The notes beneath the pieces were generated by a model. It searched no databases. It was given only the letters and a program-made list of their open reading frames with translations, and was not told the DNA's origin. Positions 1 to 6,958 of a DNA stretch of 64,000 bases are shown piece after piece. The DNA comes from Symbiodinium natans (Eukaryota > Sar > Dinophyceae > Suessiales > Symbiodiniaceae). A program made the translations under genes and the position numbers. The stretch is from positions 372,001-436,000 of the forward strand of contig CAJNDS010002265.1 of assembly GCA_905221605.1 (NCBI GenBank), read 5' to 3'. The first letter of the stretch is position 1. Each line of letters begins with the position of its first letter.

Positions 1-438
1 GATGCCGATGTCCCCGCTCTGGTAGGTTCGTTTTCTAACAGTGTCGATCTTAACAACTTGAATTCAATAAACGAGGTGTTGAGTTTTAATGTCTCGGTAG
101 GCGATAGTTTTACCTCATCTGCTCCATGGACTACCGGATTTATTAAACTTCTCCACCATCAGGACATTTACATATCCTGTCCCGAATTGTCGAATAATAA
201 CTTTCATAGTCCCTCGTCTTTTTCAAATGCTATTGTAAAGAAGGTTCCTGTTAATGCTTCCTTTGCTGGTATTATAAACGACCCTTATGGAATTACAGAT
301 TACGATTACGTTAATGTCTCGCGTCGTTCAATAAGACGACTGAGTTTTAGAATAACAGACGAGGTAGGCAACGTCATAGACTTCAACGGTGTGAATTTGA
401 GTTTTTCTCTGCTCTTCCATAATACAGATATGATGTGA
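1..438 (+). CDS. Putative virion structural protein, C-terminal part
   Basis: The frame is open from base 1, so the 5' end is outside the window. About 145 residues are visible. They are Ser/Asn-rich and beta-strand-like, without charged helices. The last 40 residues (RRSIRRLSFRITDE, then NVIDFNG, then LSFSLLF) look like the closing strand pair of penton/minor-capsid-type or hexon-like proteins of polinton-like viruses. This is pattern memory only and could be wrong. The TAG-free run ends at TGA 436-438. It is followed by the first promoter box 12 bases later, so it appears to be the upstream member of a late structural cluster. Alternative: any beta-rich viral tail or fibre protein. Confidence 0.4.
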   Translation, partial: DADVPALVGSFSNSVDLNNLNSINEVLSFNVSVGDSFTSSAPWTTGFIKLLHHQDIYISCPELSNNNFHSPSSFSNAIVKKVPVNASFAGIINDPYGITDYDYVNVSRRSIRRLSFRITDEVGNVIDFNGVNLSFSLLFHNTDMM

Positions 439-450
439 AAACCAAAAGAA

Positions 451-458
451 AATATATA
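451..458 (+). promoter_or_regulatory. AATATATA promoter box, gene 2
   Basis: The octamer AATATATA sits 13 bases before the ATG at 472, in the 33-base gap after the preceding stop. The same octamer precedes the next two genes. Confidence 0.5.
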
Positions 459-471
459 GAACATTATATAG

Positions 472-1005
472 ATGGCCGAAGAAAGTAATGACATCGTCGC
501 CGTTGATGAAAAGCCAGAACAGGAAGAACCCAAACCAGAAGAGGTGCCCAGCGAAACCCCTGAGCCTAAGGAAGAAACTAAACGAGTTAAAATCAGGGAA
601 GTCGCCAAGGAAAAAGGAGAATGTCAAGACTGCAAGAAAACGATGTGTATGAAAACCCTTAGGTATTCCCACCCCGAAAAATGCGAAGGGAAACCTAGCG
701 ACATATTAAAAAAACCGGTTAGGAAAAGCAACATTAAACCAAAAATTAATGTTGAACCATTAGCGCCAGAAAATAATTCAGTAGCATCACCGCAATATCA
801 AGAACAACAACCGCCTCCTTCAATGCCAACTGTGCCAAATGTGCCACAACAACAACCCTTAAACCCTTATGCAAATTTAACACAACAACAATTATTGCAA
901 TTACAGATGAACACAATGAACGCCGAAATTATGAGAAGAAGACAAGAAAAATCCGCTAATATGTGTAAAGCAATGTTTCAATCAAGAAGTAAAAAATCTA
1001 AATAA
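472..1005 (+). CDS. Zinc-finger, Gln/Pro-rich virus-like protein
   Basis: 177 residues with ATG start. Residues 1-45 are acidic (Glu/Pro repeats) and 46-60 basic. A compact Cys2-His-Cys unit follows at about 61-80 (CQDCKKTMCMKTLRYSHPEKC). Residues 100-145 form a low-complexity Gln/Pro tract and the tail is basic. The pattern CxxC, then a TLRYSH segment, then C is one I associate with small proteins of algal DNA viruses and polinton-like elements, where its role is unknown. Nucleic-acid binding is a guess from the zinc finger and the basic tail. The gene is 33 bases from its left neighbour and 12 from its right neighbour, and it shares their promoter box. Confidence 0.6.
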   Translation: MAEESNDIVAVDEKPEQEEPKPEEVPSETPEPKEETKRVKIREVAKEKGECQDCKKTMCMKTLRYSHPEKCEGKPSDILKKPVRKSNIKPKINVEPLAPENNSVASPQYQEQQPPPSMPTVPNVPQQQPLNPYANLTQQQLLQLQMNTMNAEIMRRRQEKSANMCKAMFQSRSKKSK

Positions 1006-1006
1006 T

Positions 1007-1014
1007 AATATATA
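1007..1014 (+). promoter_or_regulatory. AATATATA promoter box, gene 3
   Basis: The same octamer begins one base after the stop of gene 2 and ends three bases before the ATG at 1018. Confidence 0.5.
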
Positions 1015-1017
1015 CAA

Positions 1018-1359
1018 ATGGTTCTATACAATAGGTTCAAATTTCAAAAGAACAAACAGCAACATAAAAAAAAATCGTTAGATAATCCGGTCGTTAATTC
1101 ATCTGCTGATTTGGTGTATCACCAACAAAACCTCGACTATTTACTGAACTTGAAAAAACAATTAGAAGCGAGAGAAGCAAAAGAAAAAAATCTGGCGTTT
1201 AAACGCAGACTGTTAGAGGGTCAGATGAAAGCAAATTACGAAGGCGAAATGGCAAGATTGAGAGGGGAAATGCATAATCCAAGAATACCCGAGACTTCTT
1301 TGGAACATCTCAAAAAAAGGTATGACACATTAAGCGAATTGAGCGAATCTATTTTCTAA
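1018..1359 (+). CDS. Small coiled-coil virus-like protein
   Basis: 113 residues with ATG start. The N-terminal 25 residues are strongly basic (Lys/Gln). Residues 35-105 are an almost uninterrupted charged helix rich in Glu, Lys, Arg and Leu, which suggests a coiled coil or a scaffold-like protein. There is no recognisable enzyme motif and no membrane segment. It lies in the middle of the tightly packed cluster with a promoter box on both sides. Function is not recognised; a scaffolding or virion-core role would fit the position but is inference. Confidence 0.5.
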   Translation: MVLYNRFKFQKNKQQHKKKSLDNPVVNSSADLVYHQQNLDYLLNLKKQLEAREAKEKNLAFKRRLLEGQMKANYEGEMARLRGEMHNPRIPETSLEHLKKRYDTLSELSESIF

Positions 1360-1362
1360 AAG

Positions 1363-1370
1363 AATATATA
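1363..1370 (+). promoter_or_regulatory. AATATATA promoter box, gene 4
   Basis: Third copy of the octamer. It starts three bases after the preceding stop and ends seven bases before the ATG at 1378. Confidence 0.5.
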
Positions 1371-1377
1371 AAAAAGG

Positions 1378-2730
1378 ATGGTAGTTAAAAATGCTGGAAT
1401 ACAATTTCATAGAAGGTCAAGATATGAAGATATTTTGGAACTGGTCAATGACAACGAAGATGCACTAAAACCTTTTCCTAATAGAGATGCTGTATTTTAT
1501 AAACAAAGCAACAAAGGAAGTCAATTTGATGGCAAAGATCATTTGGACAAATTAAAAGTCCAAGAAAAACAAATCGCCGAGCGAATTGTTAGAGATCATA
1601 TGCTACGCGAATATGCATCGGATAATGGTTTAACATACAGAGCGTTATTTACACAGAATGACAGACCGGAACCAGAGCAACCAAGGTCGCCAGAAATGTT
1701 TAACATAGGAACTGACGCCGAAAGTATGTCTGTTGTTGAAGAATTCGGCACACCGCCAGAACAACAACTGTTTCAAATCAATGAAACATTAGGAAACATA
1801 GCAACAGCACAGCAGAGCAACCAACAAGCAATTTACGAAGCACACCAACAGCAGTTAGAAAGAGAAGAACAAGGCGGTTCAGGAATTTTAAGGACATTAG
1901 GAAGCGGTGCATTAAGAATAGGTGGCGGAGCATTAAGAGTAGGGGGCAATGTCGCCGGAAATATGTTTTCCGGTATGGATTTTGGAAGTTCGCTTTTGGC
2001 AGGTATGTCGCAGGAAGCAATCGGTCAATTCAATGAAGCGATAATGAACAGAATAAATCCGCCACCAAGACCACTTTTAGATTTTACAGGAGACCCAAGA
2101 GCGGGGCAATTTACAACATACGACCCGATGCCAATTCCAAATATGCAATATTTACAACCTTCAATTGTTTTACAGCCACATCAGCCTAATGTAGGAGCAA
2201 CTCAACAGCCCTTGCCGATTGCCTCGTCCAGTCAGCCCACAGTATCAGAGTTGCCAGCGTTGCCACCAATACCACGAACAATACCACAGCGACCAACAGA
2301 ACCAAGGGGCCAACCCAGACCGAGACCATCGCCGAAAACATCGCCCGAACCACCACCGCGACCAAATTTCCAACAAGGCGGTTCGTCAAGTTCAAGCGGA
2401 AATGCACCACCGCCAGAACCAGCACAACCACCACCACGAAAAGAACCACCAAGAACCCGCTTAACAAGAAAAACAAATTTGAAGGAAGGAACAACCGAAG
2501 AGCAAGATATGGCATCTCCTACATTAATCATTCCAAGTAGAATAGGTATTCAAAAATTAAGAGAAGTATTCGAAGAAGCGAACAATAGACACACAATAAA
2601 CACTAAAACGTATAGAAGTTATAAAAGTTTATATAATAATTGGGTAAAATCTGCTGGGGACAAGGAAATGAAAAAACAATATCTACAAGAACTCAAAGAT
2701 TTATATAGACAACAAATATTTAAAAAATAA
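1378..2730 (+). CDS. Large Pro/Gln-rich virus-like protein of unknown function
   Basis: 450 residues with ATG start. Residues 1-90 are charged and helical. Residues 130-165 are Gln-rich. Residues 167-195 are a Gly-rich stretch (GGSGILRTLGSGALRIGGGALRVGGN) that could insert in or lie on a membrane. Residues 225-365 are a long Pro/Gln/Arg low-complexity region. Residues 385-450 form a separate basic helical domain ending in QQIFKK. The layout (disordered middle, small C-terminal domain) resembles minor virion proteins of large DNA viruses, but no family is recognised. A hairpin follows the stop within ten bases. Apparent ORFs in other frames over the Pro/Gln region are shadows. Confidence 0.55.
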   Translation: MVVKNAGIQFHRRSRYEDILELVNDNEDALKPFPNRDAVFYKQSNKGSQFDGKDHLDKLKVQEKQIAERIVRDHMLREYASDNGLTYRALFTQNDRPEPEQPRSPEMFNIGTDAESMSVVEEFGTPPEQQLFQINETLGNIATAQQSNQQAIYEAHQQQLEREEQGGSGILRTLGSGALRIGGGALRVGGNVAGNMFSGMDFGSSLLAGMSQEAIGQFNEAIMNRINPPPRPLLDFTGDPRAGQFTTYDPMPIPNMQYLQPSIVLQPHQPNVGATQQPLPIASSSQPTVSELPALPPIPRTIPQRPTEPRGQPRPRPSPKTSPEPPPRPNFQQGGSSSSSGNAPPPEPAQPPPRKEPPRTRLTRKTNLKEGTTEEQDMASPTLIIPSRIGIQKLREVFEEANNRHTINTKTYRSYKSLYNNWVKSAGDKEMKKQYLQELKDLYRQQIFKK

Positions 2731-2739
2731 ATAAACTTC

Positions 2740-2780
2740 AAAACATTTCAATAAATTAATATCCTTTATTGAAATGTTTT
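2740..2780 (+). terminator. Perfect 16-bp hairpin after gene 4
   Basis: Arm AAAACATTTCAATAAA (2740-2755) pairs perfectly with TTTATTGAAATGTTTT (2765-2780) across a 9-base loop, starting ten bases after the stop at 2730. A stem at the transcript 3' end is how mimivirus-type viruses and their virophages end and polyadenylate messages; transfer of that rule to this block is inference. Confidence 0.55.
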
Positions 2781-2805
2781 TACATTTTGATTTAAAAATG
2801 TGGTA

Positions 2806-2850
2806 TATGGTATGGACTTAAAGAGATAATGACATACCATAGTATATAAC
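2806..2850 (+). promoter_or_regulatory. Inverted repeat and TATATA box before gene 5
   Basis: TATGGTATG (2806-2814) and CATACCATA (2833-2841) form an inverted repeat just before GTATATAAC (2842-2850). The ATG follows at 2856. The box is a weaker version of the AATATATA octamer; the inverted repeat could be an operator or chance. Confidence 0.3.
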
Positions 2851-2855
2851 ATACT

Positions 2856-3278
2856 ATGTCTGCCAGATTTTGCAACAGTTGTAATCAAACAAGGCAACTA
2901 TATGATTTTACAGAAGGGTTAAAATCCTGCAATAAATGCAGAGCAAAATATGCAAAACATGCAGAAAAAATCAGGATGAGAAACAAAGCACATAGTGAAA
3001 CACACAAAGAACAAATCGCAGAACGAAAAAAACAATACAGAGAAACCCATCAAGAACAATTGCAGGCGTATAGAAAAGAATATATGAAATTAATACATCA
3101 TTGTCCTATCTGTAATTACGATGTAAAACTTTATAAGAAGGCACAACACGAAAAATCACAGCACCATCAAGAAAAACTATTTGCGAAAGAGATAGACGAT
3201 TTGAAAAATATAGACATTGACATAAATAGAATTGAAGACGACGATGTAAAAGAATACATCGAACAACAAATTATGTAA
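2856..3278 (+). CDS. Small double zinc-finger virus-like protein
   Basis: 140 residues with ATG start. The N-terminus has two CxxC pairs (CNSC at 6-9, CNKC at 25-28), making a zinc ribbon of about 25 residues. Residues 30-85 are a basic, Gln/Glu-rich helix. A second finger at 88-110 has CPIC followed by QHEKSQHH, a C2H2-like arrangement. The tail is acidic. This two-finger-with-helix plan is common among small genes of algal giant viruses and polinton-like elements, where it is annotated only as a zinc-finger protein. DNA or RNA binding is inferred. It is separated from the rest of the cluster by a 125-base gap holding the terminator hairpin. Confidence 0.6.
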   Translation: MSARFCNSCNQTRQLYDFTEGLKSCNKCRAKYAKHAEKIRMRNKAHSETHKEQIAERKKQYRETHQEQLQAYRKEYMKLIHHCPICNYDVKLYKKAQHEKSQHHQEKLFAKEIDDLKNIDIDINRIEDDDVKEYIEQQIM

Positions 3279-3291
3279 GGTTAATGACCAA

Positions 3292-3335
3292 TGAAAATTC
3301 TATTCAACGACAAAGAACATTGAGCAGAATTTTCA
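3292..3335 (+). terminator. 10-bp hairpin after gene 5
   Basis: TGAAAATTCT (3292-3301) pairs with AGAATTTTCA (3326-3335) across 24 bases, starting 14 bases after the stop at 3278. It is the second stop-proximal hairpin of this block. It is weaker than the one at 2740 because of the longer loop. Confidence 0.35.
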
Positions 3336-3454
3336 ATTTCAAAAATCGTGAATTTCGGGTTTGTGAGTTAGGGGGTGGTTTTGAAAGTTGATTTGGAGAT
3401 AATTTTTTACAATTTTTTGATTTTTTGTTGGTGAAATTGCGTGAGGTGGAGATG

Positions 3455-5461
3455 TCAAAATTGATGATTTTTTGGTGGTAAAGTGTAAAAACGTAGGGTG
3501 GGTATCAGGGATTTTTCGGTGGAGGCGCTCGGGCGAAAGCTTTGAAAAATCGGGTGCCTAGCCCTAACTTGCTTGTCGTCGAGAGACGGCGACGCAGGCA
3601 AAATGGTGGAGACGGTATGCTGGTACTCGGGGATGACCTGCGGATGCAGCCGGCCCCGGGGTTGACGATAGGCCCTCGGAACCAGGGGAGCAGCAGAACC
3701 AAGGGGAATCGCCCTCTCACGGCACACGTGTTCAGCAAAATCACACACAGCATGACACAGCTTCGAAGGGTACTCAGCTTCGAGGGCCGTGGCAAAGGAC
3801 CCATCCGCAGACTGACCCCACGGTGCATGATCATGATCCCCCGGACATCTCAAGCACAATCCAGGCCATCGATCGCTGCCCAAGAAGCTGGTACGTTTTA
3901 AACGCTGGCCCCCAAACGCACATGACTCGCAGTGTGAAAACCGTCCGAGTTTGACAAGCTCTGCAAAACAAGGCAAGATCCACAGGAGGCTGCCGGTGGG
4001 ATTCTCCACCATCCAAGGGATACGGCGCTTATGCGCCAGCAGCAGGAATTTTGCCAAGCACTCATACAGGGCATTGGCTTTCTCAACTTTGATCCGGTTA
4101 TGCGGGGATAAGCCCGGCACTCCATAGGGAAACTCATGCGTGCGCAACACAGGTGGACCCATCGACCCGTCTTCCAGCGGGATTGCCCGCGCTGCGGAGC
4201 AAGTCCCACACGGGGGCGCTGCGAACAAGAGAGCCACTTCTCGGTTCTCCAGAATGTACCCCAACGTGCTCCACGAAGCTGGAAGGCTCAAGTCCAAGAC
4301 AGTGATCTTGCTTTTGGGTGTGTGACGGTTCAAGGCATGATCAACGGCAAGGGTCGAGAAGCCACGCGTGGATGCCACGCTGCTCAGCACTGCGGATCCG
4401 GCGCACAACTCCACAAGAAGGGGGCCATCACCCGGCAGGGATACCGAACCACCGACCTCCGGGGCCCGGCACTCGGGTAAGGGCTGCCCAGCATCGGCCC
4501 TCGCAGGCATTGAAGGGTGGCGCGTGTCCTTGGATACATCAACGACCTCCGGGGCCCTGATCTCAGGGAGTTGCTGCCCTTCCTCGGTCGTCACGGGGGA
4601 CTGAAGGCCAGCCGGGGACTGTCCGCTATCAGGTCGGGGCCCGGGGGGTCGTCGCAGGTCAAGTAACGACGCATTCGTAGGCTGGGAACAGCCCTGTTCA
4701 GGCATGTCGCATGACGGCAAGTTGAAACCGAGACCCGCCACAACGGCTGCATCTTGACTAGACAGGTTACGGAGGAGGCCCACCGTGAAAGCAACCATGA
4801 CGAGCCGTGTCCCTTGCCATGGCAACGTGAAGTGTTTGCAATGTTTTGCATCGAACAGCCAGGGCTTCGCAGCGACATCCAAGCTAAAGCCTGACGCCTC
4901 TTTCCCATCACACACATGTCGGTCGGGTCCATCCTGATGTACGACAAACAGTTGACCACCTGAAAACAGAGTGACAGGGACAATCAAGTTTGGCACTGGG
5001 CTGTTGCGCGAGTCAGCATGAGGCGCAACCTGTATGTTGCGGAACAGGGCAACTGTTGAAAAGATGTGGTCAGCACACACCATCCGAACGGCGTCGGTCA
5101 AAATTCGACAAGCATGAGGGTATCTGTGCGTGGCGGCTCGAAGCCCCGTAACCCCTCCATGATTGTAGACACCGACTTGGAAACTCTTCGCACCTGCTTG
5201 GGCCCCTTCACGGGGCGGTTCTTGCACAGGCGCCTGCTCAAGCAACTGCAAAATGCGGTCGCATGGATTCAGAGAGGTGTCATCAAGTAAACTCTTGCAA
5301 AAGGAATCGAAGCATTCTTCTGTGACATTGGAAAACGAAACCGACTGTACAGGTAGAGGCGGCGCCTCACTCGCACACTTGCGATCGCCCACAGGCGTCT
5401 CTGCCACGCCCTTGCGTGGCACATCCCCCGAGGCATCTTCCTCGGGCTCTGCAGGCCGCAC
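3455..5461 (-). CDS. Truncated Pol: 2OG-Fe(II) oxygenase-like plus C5-methyltransferase-like domains
   Basis: 668 residues, no ATG before residue 127, in the same frame as Gag upstream. Domain 1 (about 92-230) has HAD (H148, D150), a GG turn (168-169), H210 and R219 in PWQGTR. This is the HxD...H...R layout of 2-oxoglutarate/Fe(II) oxygenases, with spacing like the TET/JBP branch. Domain 2 (about 345-590) has ELCAGSA (351-357), AAPPCGTCS (414-422) and ENP (486-488). These correspond to motifs I, IV and VI of C5 cytosine methyltransferases, with PPC in place of PCQ. Reverse transcriptase and RNase H are absent, and the last 50 residues look like readthrough into non-coding DNA. Activity of either domain is inference. 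It is probably made only as a Gag fusion. Confidence 0.7.
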   Translation of the reverse strand: MRPAEPEEDASGDVPRKGVAETPVGDRKCASEAPPLPVQSVSFSNVTEECFDSFCKSLLDDTSLNPCDRILQLLEQAPVQEPPREGAQAGAKSFQVGVYNHGGVTGLRAATHRYPHACRILTDAVRMVCADHIFSTVALFRNIQVAPHADSRNSPVPNLIVPVTLFSGGQLFVVHQDGPDRHVCDGKEASGFSLDVAAKPWLFDAKHCKHFTLPWQGTRLVMVAFTVGLLRNLSSQDAAVVAGLGFNLPSCDMPEQGCSQPTNASLLDLRRPPGPRPDSGQSPAGLQSPVTTEEGQQLPEIRAPEVVDVSKDTRHPSMPARADAGQPLPECRAPEVGGSVSLPGDGPLLVELCAGSAVLSSVASTRGFSTLAVDHALNRHTPKSKITVLDLSLPASWSTLGYILENREVALLFAAPPCGTCSAARAIPLEDGSMGPPVLRTHEFPYGVPGLSPHNRIKVEKANALYECLAKFLLLAHKRRIPWMVENPTGSLLWILPCFAELVKLGRFSHCESCAFGGQRLKRTSFLGSDRWPGLCLRCPGDHDHAPWGQSADGSFATALEAEYPSKLCHAVCDFAEHVCRERAIPLGSAAPLVPRAYRQPRGRLHPQVIPEYQHTVSTILPASPSLDDKQVRARHPIFQSFRPSASTEKSLIPTLRFYTLPPKNHQF

Positions 5462-5488
5462 ATGACCCGCCTCCTCCTGCCCGTGCCC

Positions 5489-5494
5489 TAGTCA
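5489..5494 (-). promoter_or_regulatory. Leaky stop (TGA CTA G) between Gag and Pol, element 1
   Basis: On the minus strand the Gag stop TGA (5494-5492) is followed by CTAGGG. The frame then stays open through ten codons into Pol with no methionine. UGA-CUA is the best-characterised strong context for stop-codon readthrough in eukaryotes. Confidence 0.65.
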
Positions 5495-6712
5495 TTCCGC
5501 CTTGGATGCCCGTGGGCATTCCGTGGCCGGATGGTTGCCATGGCATTTGGCAACAGCGCAAACATGTAAGCCGCGCTCACACTTGTTGCCCGTGACCTTG
5601 CGCTCGCACTTCTTGAGCGAGTAGTCAAAGCATACGGGGTTCCCACGGGAGGTACAGGCAACACATCCGAGGCGCAGTAGCTGGGCCGGAACAATGCCTC
5701 CTACGGACCGCTCACCGCGGCCTTTGCCCTTGCCCTTGCCTCGGCCCTTTGAGCCCAAGCGGCGCTTCTTGGACGGGGAGCCTTCCTCGGTCCCGGCTTC
5801 CTTGGCAGCAGCAGCCAAAGGTTTGTGCTGGATCATCGAAAGGAACTCACTGCTCTCGATGCATGCCTTGAACTCCTTGTCACATGGTCGTCCACCGGCG
5901 GTGGCTTTGATCCCCGACCTCGTGCGCTCTGCCATAAGCATGAAGAACCGACGGTCAGCCGCTTCGATCTGCCCCATCCCGACAGCTGCAAAGCCGGGAG
6001 GTGTCGGCATCAAGCGATATTCAAAGTACTTTTCGATCAACTGGTCGTGCAGCTTATAATCGAGGATGTTCGCTTGCTCAAACGCCAGACCACGCCTCAT
6101 TAGGCAGTAGCGCACCTGGAGCTCTGTGGTAGTCTCGCATGGAGCTGCACCTTGCTTCGACGACATTTTGACTTGGCCGTTAGCATCAAGGACCAGCATG
6201 CCGTCTTTCTTGGTGCCAGTCAACACCTCATGGTCTCTGGATACACAGGCCGCCCACTCAACGTAAGCCAGCCGGTCTGTCTCATAGATATGGGCACATC
6301 TGTCTACCAGGCCATCACCTGGCTCCAAATGGCCCCTCAAGTTGAGGCCGGCCAGCCTCGACTGTTGATCGGCCAACCTCTGAGCACGGTCGGCTGGCGC
6401 CAAACGTTTGATGGGGACATCGTCTGAAGATTCTACCTGAGTCTTGATGTCACTCGCTACGATGGCGTACGCTTCCGCGAACAACCTGCGGAGGCACGCC
6501 AGCTGCTTGACCCCAGGATCCTTACCGCATAGCTTTCCCATCAGCGTCACAAAGACCGAGTCATCAGAGCTACCTGGGGTGTAGCTGCAAGAAAAGGCCA
6601 GCGAAGCCAACGTGTCAATCTCGCCATTCGCGAGGTGCGTCAAGATCTCAGGTTCGAGGCCCACGGCCACCGCCCGAGCTTTGAAGACTGCTTTGCTGTC
6701 AGCCACCGACAT
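5492..6712 (-). CDS. Gag-like protein with C-terminal zinc fingers
   Basis: 406 residues with ATG start. Most of the chain (1-300) is helical and of no recognised family. Residues 310-340 are a basic Lys/Arg/Gly stretch (KKRRLGSKGRGKGKGKGRG). The last 60 residues are Cys-rich: C350, C353, C361, C369, C378, H383, C385, C390, H394, C399, read as a CCCH-type finger plus a second knuckle. A basic patch followed by zinc knuckles is the usual nucleocapsid end of a retroelement Gag. Its counterpart in the plus-strand element has the same plan. It ends in TGA-CTAG and is in frame with Pol. The gap to the recombinase upstream is 246 bases. Confidence 0.7.
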   Translation of the reverse strand: MSVADSKAVFKARAVAVGLEPEILTHLANGEIDTLASLAFSCSYTPGSSDDSVFVTLMGKLCGKDPGVKQLACLRRLFAEAYAIVASDIKTQVESSDDVPIKRLAPADRAQRLADQQSRLAGLNLRGHLEPGDGLVDRCAHIYETDRLAYVEWAACVSRDHEVLTGTKKDGMLVLDANGQVKMSSKQGAAPCETTTELQVRYCLMRRGLAFEQANILDYKLHDQLIEKYFEYRLMPTPPGFAAVGMGQIEAADRRFFMLMAERTRSGIKATAGGRPCDKEFKACIESSEFLSMIQHKPLAAAAKEAGTEEGSPSKKRRLGSKGRGKGKGKGRGERSVGGIVPAQLLRLGCVACTSRGNPVCFDYSLKKCERKVTGNKCERGLHVCAVAKCHGNHPATECPRASKAE

Positions 6713-6958
6713 GACGGATCAGAGCTCTACCACTTTCAAAATCTCAAGACATTGAGGGCGCGCGTCAAGATTCACATTTATCATCCACGAGCTGACCCAC
6801 ACACCTTCATGACATGATCGCTCACTGTGGTACTCAGACACCAAGTGCTGCTGAGCGCTCTTGTACCATGTGCACCCATGTCTCTGCATGTCTACTCAGA
6901 CAAGTGTCCCTTCACCCATCACGTTTTCGTAGGCTGCGCGAGTGCGTTCCAAAATTGT

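Larger units (their letters stand above)
1..3400 (+). mobile_element. AT-rich virus-like gene block (integrated DNA virus fragment)
   Basis: Five same-strand genes lie almost end to end, with intergenic gaps of 12 to 125 bases. Base composition is far more AT-rich than everything to the right, and Asn/Lys/Gln-rich proteins follow from that. Each of three gene starts carries an AATATATA box, and hairpins follow two stop codons. Dense packing, A/T promoter boxes and terminator hairpins are known for polinton-like viruses, virophages and giant viruses; assignment to one of these is inference. No polymerase, ATPase or integrase lies in the window, so any such genes would be to the left of base 1. 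The right edge is not exact: virus-like composition fades between about 3340 and 3480. Confidence 0.6.
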
